Below, one piece after another: positions 8,389-17,907 of a stretch of 64,000 nt of DNA. The stretch comes from Micromonospora sediminimaris (GTDB taxonomy: Bacteria > Actinomycetota > Actinomycetes > Mycobacteriales > Micromonosporaceae). The notes under the pieces are model-generated. The model was not told the origin of the DNA and ran no database searches. It saw only the letters and a program-made list of their open reading frames with translations. Location: NCBI GenBank assembly GCA_900112325.1, contig FOLJ01000023.1:1-64000 (forward strand), written 5' to 3'. Position 1 is the first letter of the stretch; each line of letters begins with the position of its first letter. A program made the position numbers and the translations under genes.

Positions 8389-9597
8389 ATGACGAAGCTT
8401 GAAAGTCCACTGAGGAGGGTTGGTGCGGCCACCATGGCGCTGGCGACGGCGCTCGCTGCCGTCGCCTGCGGGTCGGACGCCGACAACGGTGCGGCGCCCG
8501 CTGAGGCCGGCTCGCACAGCGCGCACGCGGGCGGGTCGTCAGCTCCCTCGCAGCCGCTGCGCGCTGGCGAGCGGTTCGTCGGCCTGAAGATGGCCGAGGC
8601 CTACACGCCTGCGCCGCCGGAGGGGGGCGGCTCGGACGAGTACCGGTGCCAGGTGCTCGATCCGGGCCTGACCGCGACGGCGTTCCTGACCGGGACCCAG
8701 TTCATGCCGGAGAACGTCGCCATCGCGCACCACGCCATCGTGTACGCGGTGCCGCCGGGCGGCGCGGCCGCGGTGCGCGAGCACGACGCGAAGACCCCCG
8801 GCCTCGGGTGGCAGTGTTTCGGCGGGACCGGCGTGGCCGGCGCTGAGGTAGAAGAAGGGGACGCGGCGTGGGTGGACACCTGGGCACCTGGCGCCACGGA
8901 GACGCTGCTCAGCCAGGACGCCGGCTACAAGCTGGAGCCGGGCAGCCTGCTCGTGCTCCAGATCCACTACAACCTGCTCGCGACCGGCGGCAAGCCGGTC
9001 GGGTCGGACCGCTCGGCGGTGCGGCTGCGGCTGACGGACGGTACGCCGCAGACCCGGGAACTCGAGACGTGGTCGCTCGACGCGCCGGTCGACCTGCCCT
9101 GCGCCGCCGACGAATCGGGTCCGCTGTGTGACCGGGCGGCCTCGATCGCGGACGTGACGAAGCGTTTCGGGGCGGAGGTTGGCGAGATGGCAGACCGTCA
9201 GGTGGAGGAGTGCAACCAGGGCGGCGTGCCGAAGCCCGGTGACATCCAGACCTGCGATCACAAGGTGGAGGCGCCGATGACGTTGTTCGCCGGTTTCGGC
9301 CACATGCACATGCTCGGGCGGGCCTTGAAGGTCGAACTCAACCCGGGCACGCCGAAGGCCAGGGTGGTGCTGGATGTGCCGCAGTTCGACTTCGACAACC
9401 AGCGGCTGATGAGGCTGCCGTCGCCGGTGGAGATCGGTCCGGGGGACACGCTGCGGGTGACCTGTACGCATGACGCGGGGCTGCGGAAACTAGTGCCGCA
9501 GCTGAAGAAGCTGCCACCGCGCTACGTGGTGTGGGGCGACGGTACCAGCGACGAGATGTGCATCGGCATCATGGTGGTCTCCCCACGCGAGCCCTGA
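8389..9597 (+). CDS. Copper type II monooxygenase-like lipoprotein (PHM/DBH fold)
   Basis: 402 residues. A signal sequence ends at a lipobox-like AVAC with C27, followed by a Ser/Gly/His-rich linker. Residues 60-402 carry the copper ligands of the PHM/dopamine beta-hydroxylase fold: adjacent H114-H115 (IAHHAIVYA), H193 (LQIHYNL), H305-x-H307 (GHMHMLG) and M390 in the SDEMC motif that supplies the Met ligand in PHM. It should be a surface-held, copper-dependent oxygenase; the substrate is unknown. ATG 8389 follows TTGGAGG. Divergent from the PAP2 gene and convergent with the LuxR-type regulator. Many bacterial homologues are annotated only as hypothetical or monooxygenase. Confidence 0.8.
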   Translation: MTKLESPLRRVGAATMALATALAAVACGSDADNGAAPAEAGSHSAHAGGSSAPSQPLRAGERFVGLKMAEAYTPAPPEGGGSDEYRCQVLDPGLTATAFLTGTQFMPENVAIAHHAIVYAVPPGGAAAVREHDAKTPGLGWQCFGGTGVAGAEVEEGDAAWVDTWAPGATETLLSQDAGYKLEPGSLLVLQIHYNLLATGGKPVGSDRSAVRLRLTDGTPQTRELETWSLDAPVDLPCAADESGPLCDRAASIADVTKRFGAEVGEMADRQVEECNQGGVPKPGDIQTCDHKVEAPMTLFAGFGHMHMLGRALKVELNPGTPKARVVLDVPQFDFDNQRLMRLPSPVEIGPGDTLRVTCTHDAGLRKLVPQLKKLPPRYVVWGDGTSDEMCIGIMVVSPREP

Positions 9598-9608
9598 CGA
9601 AGCGTCGA

Positions 9609-9662
9609 ACGTGTGTGAGTTCACTGAGGTCACAAGCCGAACAGCTCCGAGCTCACACACGT
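9609..9662. terminator. Inverted repeat between convergent genes
   Basis: ACGTGTGTGAG (9609-9619) and CTCACACACGT (9652-9662) are perfect 11-bp arms separated by 32 bases. It lies directly after the monooxygenase stop and before the end of the convergent regulator gene, so a two-way terminator is likely; a protein-binding site is the alternative. Confidence 0.5.
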
Positions 9663-9831
9663 CCGCACTGAACTCATACGCGTACGGCGTCGTGGCGGTG
9701 GGACGGGCGGTGACGTGAGCGGCTGCAGGCTGATCCGGCAGCGGAACTGTCGATCACGCGGAGCGGATCGGCCCGGAGCAGCGCGGCTGGGAACTACGGT
9801 CGCGCTTCCGACGGACGCGCGAGATGAAGCG

Positions 9832-10497
9832 TCAAACCGGGCGGGCGAGTCTCAGGTCGTAGGCGAGGGTGACGGCCTGGATCCGGTCTCGCGCGCCAAT
9901 CTTGGCTAGGACCCGCCCGACGTGGGTCTTCACGGTCGACTCCGACAGCGTGAACCGTTGCGCGATCTCGCCGTTGGTGAGGCCGTGGCCGATGGCGACG
10001 AAGACCTCGCGCTCGCGTTCGGTGAGGGAGTCCAGCCGGGGATCCTGCCGCTGCACGGGCCCGCGGAGTTCATCGTCGATTCGGTCGGCGAACGCGTCGA
10101 GCAGCCGCCGAGTCAGCGCCGGCGCGATCACCGCGTCCCCGGCGGCGACGGCCCGGATGCCGGCGAGCAGCTCATCCGGGCGGGTGTCCTTGAGCAGGAA
10201 ACCGCTCGCCCCGGCCCGCAGCGCGGCGAGCGCGTTCCGGTCCACGTCGAGCGTCAGCACCAGGATCCGCGAACGTCCGCCGGCGGCGACGATGCGCCGG
10301 GTGGCCTCGATCCCGTCGCCGTCCGGCATACGGATGTTCATCAGGACCACGTCGGGATGCAGCTCGATGGTCCATCGAACGGCCTCGGCACAGTTCTCGA
10401 CCTCGCCGACGATCTCGATGTCGGGGGTGTTCTCCAGCAGCATGCGAAACCCGAAGCGTTGCAGCGGCCGGGTCTCCACCACGAGCACAGTGATCAT
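9832..10497 (-). CDS. NarL/LuxR-type regulator with non-phosphorylatable receiver
   Basis: 221 residues: receiver-like domain (1-120) and LuxR helix-turn-helix (about 155-215; LTEREREVFVAIGHGL, LSESTVKTHVGRVL). The expected phospho-acceptor Asp is Asn54 (VVLMNIRMP; codon AAC), and the acidic pair near the N-terminus is E8-T9, not DD. T82 and K103 are kept. Such receivers normally work without phosphorylation, for example by binding a ligand. There is no kinase gene next to it. It carries copy C of the shared promoter element upstream, so it is probably part of, or feeds back on, the same regulon. Confidence 0.88.
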   Translation of the reverse strand: MITVLVVETRPLQRFGFRMLLENTPDIEIVGEVENCAEAVRWTIELHPDVVLMNIRMPDGDGIEATRRIVAAGGRSRILVLTLDVDRNALAALRAGASGFLLKDTRPDELLAGIRAVAAGDAVIAPALTRRLLDAFADRIDDELRGPVQRQDPRLDSLTEREREVFVAIGHGLTNGEIAQRFTLSESTVKTHVGRVLAKIGARDRIQAVTLAYDLRLARPV

Positions 10498-10639
10498 GAA
10501 TGGCCGCCTTTCCGGGTCGCGTGCACGAAGCAGCCGCCGTCCGGTGCGGGCCGGAGCTGACCGTGCCGCCGGAGGGCGCGGCGCGTTCGGTCATGCCGGC
10601 GGGGCCGAGAGCCGCGTCGCCCGGCGATGCCTACTTTCA

Positions 10640-10666
10640 TACCGAGCGAACCTGAGACGACTGTTA
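10640..10666 (-). promoter_or_regulatory. Shared element copy C, upstream of atypical regulator
   Basis: Core TCTCAGGTTCGCTCGGTA read toward the LuxR-type gene; one base of the first half-site flank differs from copies A and B. Its outer end overlaps the stop codon of a methylase relic. Confidence 0.7.
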
Positions 10667-10792
10667 GAACCAGTGACGTACGGGGCACGTGCCGCCGACG
10701 TCGTACTCCCACATGTCGGGGCGGACCGGGGTGATCTCTCCCTCCGCCACCAACTTGTGCGTGGCGCTGGGCAACTGGTCCGGCCACCCGGC
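10664..10792 (-). pseudogene. C-terminal relic of a type ISP restriction-modification enzyme
   Basis: About 40 codons ending in TAA at 10664. The segment ITPVRPDMWEYDVGG and its ending VRHWF resemble the C-terminal tail of type ISP DNA methylase/restriction proteins (pattern V-W-x-Y-x-V-G-G followed by R/K-x-W-F). No upstream part is present, because the inverted-repeat arm begins at 10775. The gap 10498-10973 thus holds element copy C, this relic, and the right arm of the repeat with copy D. Confidence 0.5.
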
Positions 10793-10944
10793 CTGAGCGC
10801 CGCATTAACGGTCGCCTCAGGTTCGCTCGGTACCACTAGGCCTCAGACAGCGACGTAACCCGCAGTAGGGGGCTGGTGATGGCAGTCAACCCAGCGCCGC
10901 CCGGGCAAGCGCCAGCCGGTCGGTTGGCAGGCCGGTGGGTGCCG
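10775..10944 (+). repeat. Right arm of 170-bp inverted repeat (promoter plus leader)
   Basis: Matches the reverse complement of 6614-6785. It contains element copy D and a leader frame starting at ATG 10879 that reads MAVNPAPPGQAPAGRLAGRW. Beyond 10944 similarity stops and the ABC transporter gene begins. Confidence 0.9.
10805..10832 (+). promoter_or_regulatory. Shared element copy D, upstream of ABC transporter
   Basis: Core CCTCAGGTTCGCTCGGTA preceded by TTAACGGTCG, oriented toward the ABC ATPase gene. A further CTCAG occurs 12 bases after the core (10842-10846), as also in copy A, giving three CTCAG/CTCGG half-sites. Confidence 0.75.
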
Positions 10945-10973
10945 TCCCTGACCAACCACCCATCGGAGGTCTC

Positions 10974-11761
<788 letters not shown>

Positions 11762-11765
<4 letters not shown>

Positions 11766-14296
11766 GCCAGATGATGCGGAGTGCGGCTCGAAGCGTGCTC
11801 GCGAGTCGGGGTAGGTTCGTGCTGACGGGCACGGCGATCATGCTGTCGGTGGCGTTCCTCGTCGCGACGCTGGTGCTGTCCGACTCGATGCGCGGCCGAG
11901 CAGCCGGTGACATCGCCGAAGCGTTGGCCGGGACGGATGCCGTGGTGCAGGGCGTCGTCCTCGGCGCGCCCGGCGGAGGGCCGGGAGATCCGGAAAGGTC
12001 GGTTCGGCGCGCACTGGATCCCGACATCACCGAACGCGTGGCTACGGTCGATGGCGTCGACGGCGCCGCCTCGCAATGGATCGGCTTCGCGAAGCTGGTC
12101 GTCGACGGATCGTCAGTCGGAACGGGCACGGCGAGCGACGTCGGTCGCAACTGGGTTGCCGACTCGGCGCTCAATCCGTTCCGGCTCACGAGCGGGCGAC
12201 CACCGATCGAGGTCGGAGATATTGTGATCGACCGATCGCTCGCCGATGACGCACGCTTGGCTCCGGGTGACGTCGTACAGGTCCTGACCACGACGGGGAT
12301 GCACGACGCGACCATCACCGGTGTCGCGACGTTCGCGTCGGCGGACGCGGCACCGCTGCAGCGAACGGTGTTGTTGCCCGACGGAGCGGTGTCCGCCTGG
12401 CTCGACACCGCAGCGCCGACGGAGGTGCTCGTCGACATCGCGGAGGGCGCTGACCGCGCCGAGGTGCTCGACCGATTGTCAGCGCTGACTGATGCCGAGG
12501 TCATCGACAGGTCCGACCACGTCCGGACGATGCAGGACGCCGCGACGTCACCGCTGCAGTTCCTGACCGTGTTCCTCCTGGCATTCGCCGTGGTCGCGGT
12601 GTTGATCGGTGTGACGATCATCTTCAACACGTTCGCGCTCACCGTCGCCCGCCGCCGGCGGGAATCGGGGCTGCTACGTGCGATCGGTGCGGAACGACGC
12701 CAAGTGCTTGGCGGAGTGGTGATCGAGGCGGCCCTCGTCGGGACGATCGCCACGCTCGCCGGCCTCGTGTGCGGGGTCGCGGGAGTGGGCGCGCTGCGCT
12801 GGCTCGTCGGGCTCGCCGGGGTCACGTTGCTCACCGGGCCGTCGATCGTGAGCACGACCTCGATCGCGGTCGCCGCGACCGTCGGAATCGGCGCAACGAT
12901 TCTCTCGGCATGGATCCCGGCTCGCCGCGCGGCGGCGACACCGCCGATCGAGGCGCTACGCGAGAGCGCGGCGGAACCCCGGATCGTGAGCCCGGCGCGA
13001 ACTGCGAGCGGGCTCGTGCTCGCCGCGGCGGCGATCGCTGGAGGAACTGTGGCTGTGGTGCGCTCGAGCGCGACGTGGGTCATGTTCATCGCTGCAATCG
13101 TCCCGGCGCTCGTGCTCTGCGGTCCGGCGATCGTGACCGCCGCAGCACGTGGGAGCGCTCAGGTGGCCCGCCGCGCCGCCGGTGTGTGTGGCTCGATCGC
13201 AGCGGGCAACCTGGCTGCCAGCCCCCGCCGATCGGCGTCAACGGCGCTCGCGCTCATGCTCGGCACCGCGATGGTGACGATGTTCGCGATCTTCGCGAGC
13301 TCGCTGACGAGCGCAGTCGGGACGGACGTTCGTAAAGGACTGCAGGCCGACCTGGTGGTCACGTCGGCGACCGCCGACTTCCCGACGATCGATCCCACCC
13401 TGGCCGGCCGGATCGCGGCGCTGCCCGACGTCGACGCAGTCGCTGCGCTGTCGGTCGCCGAAGGGATCGTGGCAGGTAAGGCCGAGGCGATCGGCGGCAT
13501 CGACCCGACAGCACTGCCCACCATGTTCGACCTCGACCCGATCGCCGGCGACCTCGCCGAGCTGAGCGAGGGGGGCGTGGCCGTGGTCGGCGACGACCCG
13601 ACGCTGCTGGGCGGCACCCTCGCGATCGAGTTCGAACGCTCGACACTTGAGGCGCCGATCGTTGCCGTGGTGGCGAGGAGCACCGGCGGTTTCGAAGCCC
13701 CTTTGTACTTCGTCGACCGTGCGACGCTCGACGACTCGGTCGGTCGTTTGCTCGACGCTCTGTTGTTCGTCGACCTCGCCGACGGAGTGGTCGCGGACGC
13801 CGAGGAAGCGGTGCGGGCCCTGGTCCGAGCCACGCCCGGATCGTTCCTCGAGACCCGGGCAGAACACGTCGACAACAGCGGGAGCGAAATCGCCGCGTTT
13901 CGGAACTTCATCGACGGAATGCTCCTCCTCGCTAGCTTCATCGCGCTCCTCGGAGTCGCCAACACCACGGCGCTCGCGATCAACGAACGCTCTGGAGAGC
14001 TCGGGCTGCTGCGAGCGGTCGGCGCGACTCGCCGCGAGCTGCGTCGAATCGTGCGGCTCGAGGTGGCACTCCTGTCGTTCGTGGCAGCATCGATCGGTAT
14101 CGCCGTCGCAGTCGTTCTCGGCTGGGCGCTGATCGACGTCACCGGTGGCACGGAGATCCCATCCGTCGTCGTACCGTGGTCCCGCCTCGCAGTGACGCTC
14201 GCCGTTGCGGTCGCAGCCGGAGTCGTCGCCGCGGCGTGGCCCGCGTTCCGGGTCTCCCGGGTACCCGTGCTTGAGCTGGCGGGCCGGGACCGCTGA
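11762..14296 (+). CDS. FtsX-like ABC permease (MacB type, two FtsX domains)
   Basis: 844 residues. One N-terminal membrane helix (about 17-38), a large extracytoplasmic part, an FtsX block near 260-390 with three helices, a fourth junction helix pair near 420-470, a second extracytoplasmic region, and a final FtsX block near 710-835. The motif RRRRESGLLRAIGAERRQV and its later copy NERSGELGLLRAVGATRREL are the coupling segments seen in both halves of this family. It works with the ATPase just upstream. The cargo is unknown; linkage to the lipid-phosphatase regulon through the shared promoter suggests an envelope role. Confidence 0.92.
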
Positions 14297-14318
14297 TGCG
14301 CAGTCCTGTTCAAGCAGA

Positions 14319-14582
14319 GAGTGGTTCAGCCACAACATGGCGCTGGATTTGGGCCCGCGCGGGATCACCGTCAACTCGGTGTCACCCGGCATTGTCATGA
14401 CCCGCAACAGCCGATACCTGGTCGACAATCCGGGACTCGCGGCGCAGCAGACGGCGCGCGTCGCCCTCGGTCGGCTGGGCGAGGCGGACGACGTGGCCAG
14501 CATCATCGCCTTCCTCGCCTCCGACGAGGGGCGCTGGGTGACCGGTCAGGTCATCGACGCTTCGGGCGGCACCGCGCTCTGA
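14319..14582 (+). pseudogene. 3' fragment of a short-chain dehydrogenase gene
   Basis: The frame reads MALDLGPRGITVNSVSPG and ends ASGGTAL, the C-terminal third of a classical SDR (region after the catalytic YxxxK). The Rossmann half and the active site are missing, and the upstream sequence joins directly to the end of the permease gene. It is a truncated relic and not expected to be active. The rest of the gap up to 14821 shows no coding signal. Confidence 0.8.
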
Positions 14583-14821
14583 GATCGACCCGGCTGGATC
14601 GTGGTTCGTGGGTGGCGTTGATGGTGCGTGTTGGCGCCCACGCCGGTGCAGTTGTCTGCCTCACACCTCGTCAGAAGGATCAGGCACGCGGTGTCTTGAG
14701 GCTGAACCCCTGGAAACGAATGGAGGGCCTGCCCTCTTGGTCACGCATCGGCGATCCCCATCCATCGTGCTGGACGCTTCCAGGGCATCTGCGCCATCTG
14801 CACCCAGCAAGGAGAAACCGG

Positions 14822-15205
14822 ATGAACCTGGCTCTTTGGATTGCTGCCGGACTGCTGGCAGCAGTCGCCCTAGCCGGCGGCATCAGCAAGACATTCGTAC
14901 CCAAGGAGAAACTGGCTGCGCATAGTGGCGGGGAGTGGACCGGACACGCCAGCGTCGTCTTCGTCAAGACTCTCGGGGTCCTCGAACTCCTGGCTGCGGT
15001 TGGCCTGATCCTGCCCGCCGTGCTCGACATCGCGCCGTTCATGGTGCCGGTGACCGCCGTCTGCTGGATCTTGCTCATGGTCGGCGCGATGATCACCCAT
15101 GGCCGCTTTGGTCAGCCCAAGTTGGTAATGCTGAACTTGGTCTATCTTCTGCTTGCAGCCTTCATCGCGTGGGGCCGCTTCGTCCTTGAGCCTTTCACCG
15201 GCTGA
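14822..15205 (+). CDS. DoxX-like small membrane protein
   Basis: 127 residues with four hydrophobic helices (about 5-20, 45-67, 72-95, 100-120), the size and topology of DoxX/DUF4870-like integral membrane proteins, often linked to redox or thiosulfate metabolism but mostly uncharacterised. AAGGAG 7 bases upstream fixes ATG 14822. It stands alone between an SDR relic and an IS5 relic. Confidence 0.75.
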   Translation: MNLALWIAAGLLAAVALAGGISKTFVPKEKLAAHSGGEWTGHASVVFVKTLGVLELLAAVGLILPAVLDIAPFMVPVTAVCWILLMVGAMITHGRFGQPKLVMLNLVYLLLAAFIAWGRFVLEPFTG

Positions 15206-15267
15206 CGAAGACGTGCCGCTGGCCGGGGTGGTGTCCTGTTCGCGGGTGATCCGCAGCACGGGCCGCC

Positions 15268-15460
15268 CCGGCGGTGGCTTCGGCCGGATCCATCGGCTGC
15301 CTCTCGTGGTCGGTCGTCGCGCGCGGGAAGAAATTCAACGGCCGCAAGCGGTTCATCGTCACCGATGCTCTGGCCTGCTGGTCATCGTCCGGGTCCTGGC
15401 CGCCTTGTGGCAGGACCGCGACGGCGCCAAGGGTGCGCTGCTCGCCACGTACACCATCGA
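15268..15460 (+). pseudogene. IS5-family transposase relic with frameshift
   Basis: One frame reads GKKFNGRKRFIVTDALA, the hallmark G-R-K-R-H-x-x-V-D region of IS5-type DDE transposases. A shift of frame near 15370 restores the continuation LLVIVRVLAALWQDRDGAKG. Ends and terminal repeats are gone. The gap 15206-15557 contains nothing else that I can support. Confidence 0.7.
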
Positions 15461-15557
15461 GCAGCGAACTGTATTCCGTCATGCGGGCGAATCGCCGCCA
15501 AAGGATAGAATGCTCGGGCACGACGAGTGGCCATAGTGGATCACTGGAGGCGATCTG

Positions 15558-16682
15558 GTGCGGTGGCAAACGGCGGCGATGCACGACCCGCGCCTACCGC
15601 TCCGGCTGTCCGAGCGGGCCGGCGCGCCGTCAGGCCGGCGTCATTTCCCGGGCGCGGCGCCGTCGGCCTGCCAGGCGCCGGCGCGAGCCTGGTCAACGAG
15701 GGCCATGCTCGCCGGACTGGTGAGTCTGCTGCTTGCCGGTTGCACCACTGAGCCGGAGCCGACCCGACTGGACGGCACCGATCAGATCGTCGAGCCGATG
15801 GTCAGCGCTGCGGCACCGCCCGGTCCTGAGTTCGACCTGGCCCGTCGGAGTCTCGCCGGCGCCCAGCTCACCCGGGACGGCAAGTATCAGGCTCGGCTGG
15901 CCGGTGACTGGGTGGTCGTCTCCACCGCCGACGGTGCCGAGTTCGACCGGTTCGGCACCGGCGCCGAAGACGCCCGGATCAAGATGGACTTCTCTCCCGA
16001 CGGGCGATACCTCGCGGTCGGACTACCGGACTCGGTGGTCCTCTACGACTTCACCACGAAGAACCCCACGGCGCTGCCCCTGCCGGAGGAGGTAGAGCGG
16101 CCGGACGGCGCACCCCAGCCGCGCGCCGGCAGGTTGCGCTTCTCGGCCGACAGCGGCCATCTGGTGGTCGAACTGTTCGATGAACGGAACAACAGTCGCT
16201 ACTGGCTCCACGATCTGCACAGTCGTCGCGAGATCGTTTCGCCGCTTCCGTCGAGCATCGAGGTTCCGAGTGATCCGCGTGCCATCTTGTATGTGGCTGG
16301 GCTGGCCGTGGTCAACGGCGGAAAGCGGGTGGTGATCGCGGGTCAAGAAGGCTTCCTGGTCTGGGCACCATACGAGCAGACATTCCAGTGGCGGCTCTGC
16401 GCCTGCGGTAGCACGCTGACCAGCACAGTGGACCGGCAGGCTCGGCACGTGGCATTCCTGACTCTGAACGACGAAGTAGTGCTCTGGGACCCGGGCCCTC
16501 CCCAAGAGGTTGGACACTGGAAGGTGCCGGCCGTGCCACTTGGCGCCAAACCGGCAGTGAACCCCGCCGAGATGGAGTTCACCGAAGACGGCGGCTGGCT
16601 GCTGGCCGGCCCGGAACACGGCCACGTGTGGTCGGTCCCGGACGGCAAACTGGCGGGTTCGTGGCAGGGGCCTGGGTCGTGA
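15558..16682 (+). CDS. WD40-like beta-propeller lipoprotein
   Basis: Up to 374 residues. A signal sequence MLAGLVSLLLAGC ends in a clear LAGC lipobox; behind it are repeats of the form FSPDGRYLAVG, RFSADSGHLVVEL, FLTLNDEVVLWD and FTEDGGWLLAGPEHGHVWS, typical of WD40/TolB-like propeller blades. The start is uncertain: GTG 15558 has TGGAGG 7 bases upstream but gives a 49-residue extension before the signal peptide, while ATG 15705 gives a normal lipoprotein of 325 residues with a poorer ribosome site. It overlaps the next gene by GTGA, so the two probably work together on the membrane. Confidence 0.75.
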   Translation: MRWQTAAMHDPRLPLRLSERAGAPSGRRHFPGAAPSACQAPARAWSTRAMLAGLVSLLLAGCTTEPEPTRLDGTDQIVEPMVSAAAPPGPEFDLARRSLAGAQLTRDGKYQARLAGDWVVVSTADGAEFDRFGTGAEDARIKMDFSPDGRYLAVGLPDSVVLYDFTTKNPTALPLPEEVERPDGAPQPRAGRLRFSADSGHLVVELFDERNNSRYWLHDLHSRREIVSPLPSSIEVPSDPRAILYVAGLAVVNGGKRVVIAGQEGFLVWAPYEQTFQWRLCACGSTLTSTVDRQARHVAFLTLNDEVVLWDPGPPQEVGHWKVPAVPLGAKPAVNPAEMEFTEDGGWLLAGPEHGHVWSVPDGKLAGSWQGPGS

Positions 16683-17602
16683 GCGGTGGCAAACCGAAAC
16701 GGCGGCGCGGCAACAGCGGTCGGGACCGGAAGAAGGCAGTCCGGGGTGGGCGTCCGACAGCGGCCCAGGACAAACCGGGTGGCGATCAGCCGCTACCGCG
16801 GCTGCGCCGGGTGCTGGGATCGTTACATCGGGCCTGGTGGTTCGTGCTGGGCACTGCGGTAGCCGCCCTCCTCGGCGCCGTCGCGGGCATCTATGTACCC
16901 AGGTGGGTTGACCATCTGGACCCGCAGGTCGTCGCGGTACACGTCGTGGCGAATCCGGCCACCGTGGACACCTGGGGCACTGCTGAGTTCGCCATGGTGC
17001 TGCCGAAGGACGTCCGGCCCCCCGATGATCCACCGGTGGGCTGCGCGACGCTGATCGACTGGGCGCGCGCCCTCGGCGCTGTCGATCACAAGGTGAGCCG
17101 GGTGCGCGTCGTCGTGCAGGGCGCCAGCGATCAGGGGGTGCTCATCGACAACCTGCGTGCTCGCGTGATCCGGCGCAGCCAAACTCCGGAACCGGCCGGT
17201 GTGCAACTGCGCTGCGGCGGCCAGCAGGGAGCCGTCGAACCACGGGACGTCGAGATGGACCTGGACGCTCCCCAGCCGGCCGCACGCTACCGCACCCTGA
17301 TCGAGGGGCGCAGGCCACTGTTCGGGTTCACCCTCGCCAAGGGCGAGACCGAGGTGTTCGACCTGACCGCGTTCACCACCGGCACGGTGGAGTGGACTAT
17401 CGAACTCGACCTGGTGGTCGCTGGGAAACGAAAGCGGGTCGAGGTGACCAACCGGGGTCGGAGCTTTGTCACGACCGCAGCGCCCGGACCCCGGACCTAC
17501 CAGGTACCCCCAGGCGGCGACCACTGGATCGAGTGTGCGCAGACGCCCCGCCGCGCCTGCCCGGAGAGCGGTCCGCCGGCACACTTCAGGTACGACGCCT
17601 GA
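16679..17602 (+). CDS. Single-pass membrane protein, unknown function
   Basis: 307 residues. Very basic cytoplasmic N-terminus (about 1-48), one transmembrane helix near 53-75, and an extracytoplasmic domain of about 230 residues containing several Cys (near 120, 180 and at the C-terminus), with a beta-rich look. No family recognised. GTG 16679 overlaps the stop of the WD40-like lipoprotein gene by 4 bases, so the two are translationally coupled and may form a surface complex (inference). Confidence 0.7.
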   Translation: MSGGKPKRRRGNSGRDRKKAVRGGRPTAAQDKPGGDQPLPRLRRVLGSLHRAWWFVLGTAVAALLGAVAGIYVPRWVDHLDPQVVAVHVVANPATVDTWGTAEFAMVLPKDVRPPDDPPVGCATLIDWARALGAVDHKVSRVRVVVQGASDQGVLIDNLRARVIRRSQTPEPAGVQLRCGGQQGAVEPRDVEMDLDAPQPAARYRTLIEGRRPLFGFTLAKGETEVFDLTAFTTGTVEWTIELDLVVAGKRKRVEVTNRGRSFVTTAAPGPRTYQVPPGGDHWIECAQTPRRACPESGPPAHFRYDA

Positions 17603-17858
17603 CATCTCCTCAGCCTGCAGGAACGGTTCCCTCCCAGGCGAAGACGGTCGGCTGACGCTGACCTTCGTCGGTGCAGCAGTCGTTGCCGTCGCGCCGGACC
17701 ATCAGTACGAAGCGTCCTCTGTCACTGATCCGCCGCCGGGGCCACGGGAGTTCCGCCTCGTGTCCGTACCCGGCGGCGGGCGTCGCCCGCGCGTCGGGAG
17801 AAACCGACGGCGGGGCGCACCCGGTCTACGGACGGCTGTAAGTCCCCGGTGGACCAGA

Positions 17859-17899
17859 GCCGATGCCGGCGTCGCCTCGGCGGTGACGCCGGCGTCGGC
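17859..17899. terminator. Strong hairpin after the pectate lyase gene
   Basis: Arms GCCGATGCCGGCGTC and GACGCCGGCGTCGGC pair with a single mismatch around an 11-base loop. It lies 9 bases beyond the pectate lyase stop in the convergent 305-bp gap 17603-17907; the remainder of the gap has no supported gene. Confidence 0.6.
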
Positions 17900-17907
17900 C
17901 GCGCTCG

